In this document: piece by piece, positions 5,077 to 5,827 of the stretch
Position numbering within the stretch: position 1 is the stretch's first letter
Layout of the letters: each line of letters begins with the position of its first letter
Assembly: GCA_018065815.1 (NCBI GenBank)
Contig: JAGHSP010000394.1
Span: forward strand, 1 to 5,827
Length of the DNA stretch: 5,827 nucleotides
Origin: Candidatus Sodaliphilus limicaballi
GTDB lineage: Bacteria > Bacteroidota > Bacteroidia > Bacteroidales > Muribaculaceae
Reading direction: 5' to 3'
Notes under the pieces: generated by a model
The model's input: only the letters and a program-made list of their open reading frames with translations
What the model was told of the DNA's origin: nothing
The model's database searches: none
Position numbers and translations under genes: made by a program

Positions 5077-5786
5077 ACAAGATAACCGACATCACTGGTG
5101 TCATCTTTGACTACGGCGGCACCATCGACAGCCGAGGCGTGCACTGGAGCGAAGTCCTATGGGCAGGATTCCAGCACATGCAAGTGCCCGTCACCAAGGA
5201 ACAGTTTCGCGAGTGCTACGTCCACGCCGAGCGCGAGCTCGCACGCGTGCGCCACATCCTCCCCAACGACAACTTCCTCGACCTGCTGCGCAAGAAGGTC
5301 AACATTGAGCTTGACTACCTTGTCAATAACGGGCTCATCGCCGACAGCAGCGAGGCAGTGAGCGAGGGAATTGCCCAATACTGCTACAACGCAGCACGCG
5401 AGTGCGTCGAGGAGGCGCGCCCCGTGCTCCAAGCGTTGAGCGAGCGATATCCCATGATGCTCGTGAGCAACTTCTACGGCAACGTTGACAGCGTGCTGCG
5501 CGACTTCGACCTGCGCCGCTATTTCAAGGGCGTGATCGAGAGCGCCGTGGTGGGCGTGCGCAAGCCCAACCCCACACTGTTCCGCCTAGGGGTGGATGCC
5601 CTGGAAATGGACGCCAGCAAGGTGCTCGTGATAGGCGACTCGCTGCGCAAAGACATCGAGCCCGCCGAGAGCCTAGGATGCAAAGTGCTGTGGATCAAAG
5701 GTAAAGGTTGGACCCCCGACGAAGACGCCCAGACCCACCCCTGCACCATCACCAGCATCCTCCAAGTCCCAGCCCTAACACTATAA
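5073..5786 (+). CDS. HAD-superfamily hydrolase, possible head-group phosphatase
   Basis: The 237-residue protein has the four HAD motifs: I at VIFDYGGTID (10-19) with nucleophile Asp13; II at LVSNFYG with Ser132; III at Lys164 in GVRKPNPTLF; IV at VIGDSLRKDIEPAESLG (186-202) with Asp189 and Asp194. The helical cap between motifs I and II (about 20-115) is of the C1 type found in phosphoglycolate phosphatase, beta-phosphoglucomutase and haloacid dehalogenase relatives. The general acid/base Asp normally two residues after the nucleophile is Gly15. Some HAD proteins carry DxGGT here, so activity is not ruled out, but mechanism or substrate may differ. The gene starts inside the stop region of the phosphatidyltransferase gene (ATGA, 5073-5076) and ends the operon within the window. 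A role in removing phosphate from a lipid or soluble intermediate is inferred from context only. Confidence 0.85.
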   Translation: MNKITDITGVIFDYGGTIDSRGVHWSEVLWAGFQHMQVPVTKEQFRECYVHAERELARVRHILPNDNFLDLLRKKVNIELDYLVNNGLIADSSEAVSEGIAQYCYNAARECVEEARPVLQALSERYPMMLVSNFYGNVDSVLRDFDLRRYFKGVIESAVVGVRKPNPTLFRLGVDALEMDASKVLVIGDSLRKDIEPAESLGCKVLWIKGKGWTPDEDAQTHPCTITSILQVPALTL

Positions 5787-5803
5787 AACGGGAACTCTAA
5801 CCT

Positions 5804-5827
5804 CTCGGGGAACTCGGGGAACTCGGG
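5804..5827. repeat. 9-bp tandem repeat CTCGGGGAA running off the right edge
   Basis: CTCGGGGAA is repeated at 5804-5812 and 5813-5821, with a third copy beginning CTCGGG at 5822 and cut by the window edge. A degenerate unit (CGGGAACTC) lies just before, at 5789-5797. It starts about 18 bp after the stop codon of the HAD gene. The full copy number is unknown. Confidence 0.6.

Overview
The window looks like chromosomal DNA from a gut-type member of the Bacteroidales (Bacteroides/Prevotella/Muribaculaceae range). The evidence is protein-level resemblance (a PdxA opening with ITQGD-NGIGYE, a small lipoprotein with an SGC lipobox), the absence of convincing Shine-Dalgarno sequences, and two upstream regions that fit the Bacteroidetes promoter pattern (TTTG, about 19-21 bp, TAnnTTTG). 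The genus cannot be fixed from this stretch alone.

Layout. Positions 1-208 hold the last 68 codons of an organophosphate:phosphate-antiporter-like MFS transporter. A 206-bp gap follows, filled mostly by a structured inverted-repeat element. Next comes a leftward gene for a small lipoprotein of unknown function (415-900). The region between it and rightward pdxA (1301-2398) is a divergent promoter region. It has been split by a 215-bp non-coding element with perfect 22-bp terminal inverted repeats, flanked by an exact 9-bp direct duplication, so it appears to be a MITE-like insertion. After pdxA come four rightward genes: a sugar-phosphate-type nucleotidyltransferase (2482-3186), an ATP-grasp enzyme (3254-4129), a CDP-alcohol phosphatidyltransferase (4126-5076) and a HAD-family hydrolase (5073-5786). 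The last three are joined by ATGA stop/start overlaps and are almost certainly one translationally coupled unit.

How the genes may work together. A nucleotidyltransferase next to a CDP-alcohol phosphatidyltransferase and a HAD hydrolase suggests synthesis of a phospholipid or phosphodiester with a special polar head group. The nucleotidyltransferase could activate a phosphorylated alcohol or polyol, the membrane enzyme could form the phosphodiester, the HAD protein could remove a phosphate, and the ATP-grasp enzyme could phosphorylate or ligate something onto the head group. The closest precedents I know are bacterial and archaeal inositol-phosphate lipid and di-inositol-phosphate pathways, including the inositol-lipid genes of gut Bacteroides. 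No inositol-phosphate synthase is in this window, so the substrate is unknown. Two active-site oddities (a shifted fourth Asp in the phosphatidyltransferase, a Gly in place of the second Asp of HAD motif I) make the cluster worth a closer look.

All five intergenic gaps longer than 40 bp carry repeats: two inverted-repeat elements, an ACGATA/CTAGA cluster, a 12-bp direct repeat, and a 9-bp tandem repeat running off the right edge. No tRNA, rRNA or CRISPR array was seen.
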